The translations under genes were made by a program, and so were the position numbers. 16,901 nucleotides of DNA, taken from positions 1 through 16,901 of the forward strand of contig JACDGH010000024.1 of NCBI GenBank assembly GCA_013815395.1. The letters are read 5' to 3'. The notes beneath the pieces are model-generated. The model was not told where the DNA came from. It did not search any database and saw only the letters and a list, made by a program, of their open reading frames with translations. Of the stretch, positions 15,504-16,901 are shown piece after piece (within the stretch, counting starts at the first letter, position 1; the number at the start of each line of letters is the position of its first letter). Source of the DNA: Parachlamydiaceae bacterium. Lineage in GTDB: Bacteria; Chlamydiota; Chlamydiia; Chlamydiales; Parachlamydiaceae.

Positions 15504-16418
15504 ATGTCAAATAATCCAGAAGTTCAGGCTGAAATTGCGATGGAAAGTACAGATGCTATGCTATCCCGCTATCAACAGCGTTTTGAAGAAAAAATCAAAC
15601 ATAGCGTGCAGCATTTTCCCGATTGCGGTCCTTTAAGCAAGGCCTGTGAATATGCCTTATTAAACGGAGGAAAGCGGTTCCGCCCTTCCTTAGTGCTGAT
15701 GTTCGCTGATGCTTTGGGACATGGCGCCGATGTGACGGGGGCAGCCTTAGCTATTGAATACTTCCATATAGCCTCGCTAGTGGTAGATGATCTGCCATCC
15801 ATGGATGATGATGACCTGCGACGTTCTAAGCCTTCTACGCATAAGGTATATGGCGAGGCGACGGCTTTGTTGGTGAGCTATGCTTTAATTGCAGTCGGTT
15901 ATAGCAACATAGCAATTAGTGCCCGCGCGGTTAAAGATGCTCAGCATTTGATTAAATCGGATAGCAATTTACTTGGGATGCTGGCATTAGAGAATGCGAC
16001 TTATAATACGGGTTTAATGGGGGCCACGGGCGGTCAATTTTTGGATATATTTCCTCCTAATCTTGACTTACTGACCCTTCGCGATGTGATTCACAAAAAA
16101 ACTGTTTCGCTTTTTGAAATAGCCTTTGTCTTTGGCTGGTTGTTTGGGGGGGGAAATCCCGAGGTTTTAAATGTTGTTAAAAGAGCAGCTTCTCATTTTG
16201 GGATGGCTTTTCAAATTGTCGATGATTTGGACGATATGATTCAAGACGCTAAAAATGAGCGCAAAGTTAATATGGCTATTGTGTTTGGTTTAGAGGCAGC
16301 TCAGCAGATGCTCCGCGAGGAAATAACCGGTTATCTTGCAGCTCTTAAAGAATTAAATCTAGAATCTAAAGCCCTTTTAGGCATTGCTCGCTGGCTTGAG
16401 GGACAGGTTTTTAATTAA
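15504..16418 (+). CDS. ispA: Farnesyl diphosphate synthase (geranyltranstransferase)
   Basis: The 304-residue protein is an all-helical trans-prenyl synthase that condenses DMAPP/GPP with IPP to give farnesyl diphosphate, the precursor of undecaprenyl phosphate and quinone side chains. Visible motifs are GGKRFRP (55-61, diphosphate binding), the first Asp-rich motif DDLPSMDDDDLRR (95-107), KKTVSLFE near 198-205, and the second Asp-rich motif FQIVDDLDD (236-244). The DDxxxxD spacing of the first motif is the bacterial (type II) form. The segment after the second motif is shortened and reads NERKVNMA rather than the usual GK..GKD...K.TY, though the Lys is kept. The ATG at 15504 has AAGAGAG upstream. 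An in-frame TTG at 15468 would overlap the preceding gene. Its stop overlaps the ATG of a decayed gene (TAATG). Confidence 0.92.
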   Translation: MSNNPEVQAEIAMESTDAMLSRYQQRFEEKIKHSVQHFPDCGPLSKACEYALLNGGKRFRPSLVLMFADALGHGADVTGAALAIEYFHIASLVVDDLPSMDDDDLRRSKPSTHKVYGEATALLVSYALIAVGYSNIAISARAVKDAQHLIKSDSNLLGMLALENATYNTGLMGATGGQFLDIFPPNLDLLTLRDVIHKKTVSLFEIAFVFGWLFGGGNPEVLNVVKRAASHFGMAFQIVDDLDDMIQDAKNERKVNMAIVFGLEAAQQMLREEITGYLAALKELNLESKALLGIARWLEGQVFN

Positions 16419-16725
16419 TGGCAATGGAGAAAATTATCACTTTACCTTAAGACTGGATAACTCAAAATCAATTAGAAAGTTTATCACAAGTTGTTGATCA
16501 AATTTATTCAAAAAAAAATAAAAAAACAGAAGACTTTTCAAGTGTGTATTTTCTTTTAGGTAGCCCGGGTATAAATTATTTTAACGCTTTTAGGCAGATT
16601 TCTGCTAAGCACAGAGCAAATATGGAAGGTTCTGCTGAAATAAAAAGCCTAGGCATGCCTTCGTAGGAGCCCCTCCAATAGTCTCAAAGATTGACATTGT
16701 GGAACTATCGCGCTCTAAATTATAA
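16418..16725 (+). pseudogene. Decayed gene remnant directly after ispA
   Basis: An ATG overlaps the ispA stop codon (TAATG), the geometry of a translationally coupled gene. The frame gives MAMEKIITLP and then TAA (16448-16450). It then stays open for 71 codons with protein-like composition (DWITQNQLESLSQVVDQIY; SSVYFLLGSPGINYFNAF) until TAG at 16664. A one-base shift at that point continues as VGAPPIVSKIDIVELSRSKL to TAA at 16723-16725. One nonsense and one frameshift change therefore explain a former gene of about 100 codons, possibly itself only a fragment. I do not recognise the family. Chance open reading is possible, but the start position argues against it. Confidence 0.55.
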
Positions 16726-16901
16726 CCGTTGGTTTTTTCAACAAGGATGTTAAGGACTTAAGGCCTTAAAGGACTTAAAGGGGTAATTGCAAAAGTAAAT
16801 AGCCAACTTATTTCTTAGGGCCGCTTTTAAACGTTTTAGAGGCTATGGGGAAACGCAGAGGCGGGGAGGAACGCTGAGACGCAGAGAGCTAAGCCCTCAG
16901 C
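16726..16901. repeat. Noncoding stretch with short palindromes and a GC-richer terminal repeat
   Basis: There is no gene here. At 16751-16783 the motif AAGGACTTAA occurs twice around a perfect palindrome TTAAGGCCTTAA. From about 16850 the composition turns purine- and GC-rich, with ACGCAGAGGCGGGGAGG and ACGCAGAGAG as imperfect repeats. An inverted pair, GCTGAG (16873-16878) and CTCAGC (16896-16901), touches the window edge, so a larger repeat may continue beyond it. Confidence 0.45.

Overview
The window (AT-rich, about 16.9 kb) looks like chromosome of a chlamydia-related bacterium, most likely an amoeba-associated member of the Parachlamydiales rather than Chlamydia itself. Three things point there. 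First, a giant (1158 aa) PBP2 carries a long insertion inside the transpeptidase, as in chlamydial PBP2. Second, a GlmU-like hexapeptide protein is followed directly by a farnesyl diphosphate synthase, matching (from memory) the CT629-CT628 pair of C. trachomatis, only a few genes from hemB (CT633), near which the chlamydial origin is placed. Third, there is an RlmD/TrmA-family RNA methyltransferase of the CT742 (YgcA) type. Extra genes such as an ankyrin protein, a Wza/Wzz-like pair and a small-molecule methyltransferase fit the larger genomes of environmental chlamydiae. The assignment is by pattern recognition, not by database search.

Layout from left to right. Positions 1-322 (minus) hold the N-terminal part of a HIT-like protein. 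Divergent to it are a DMT/EamA-like membrane protein (401-1321) and an ankyrin-repeat protein (1433-2506), both plus strand. A two-gene minus-strand operon follows: a Wza-like outer-membrane polysaccharide export lipoprotein (6393-5338), then a Wzz/Wzc-like chain-length protein with a degenerate kinase domain (5311-2660). It ends at a hairpin with a T-run at 2574-2616. A SAM methyltransferase (6924-7772, plus) stands alone. Next comes a tight three-gene minus-strand operon: RNA methyltransferase (13024-11870), PBP2 (11860-8384) and an orphan HPt phosphotransfer protein (8379-8041).

The region 13025-14800 is the least explained part. It holds three diverged direct copies of a module of about 225 bp (starting near 13109, 13498 and 14497). 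Each copy begins with DnaA-box-like or TTGTNNACAA palindromic motifs and ends in a TATATATATAA AT-rich tract. One unknown gene (14231-13791, minus) sits between copies two and three. Transcription runs outward from this region on both sides, so it is a reasonable candidate for a replication origin or another multi-site protein-binding locus.

To the right, a standalone GlmU acetyltransferase-like beta-helix protein (14801-15481) and IspA (15504-16418) form an operon. A decayed gene remnant follows, with one in-frame stop and one frameshift (16418-16725). The window ends in noncoding DNA with small repeats. PBP2 and the GlmU-like protein both belong to peptidoglycan or envelope metabolism. IspA supplies the C15 precursor of undecaprenyl carriers and quinones.
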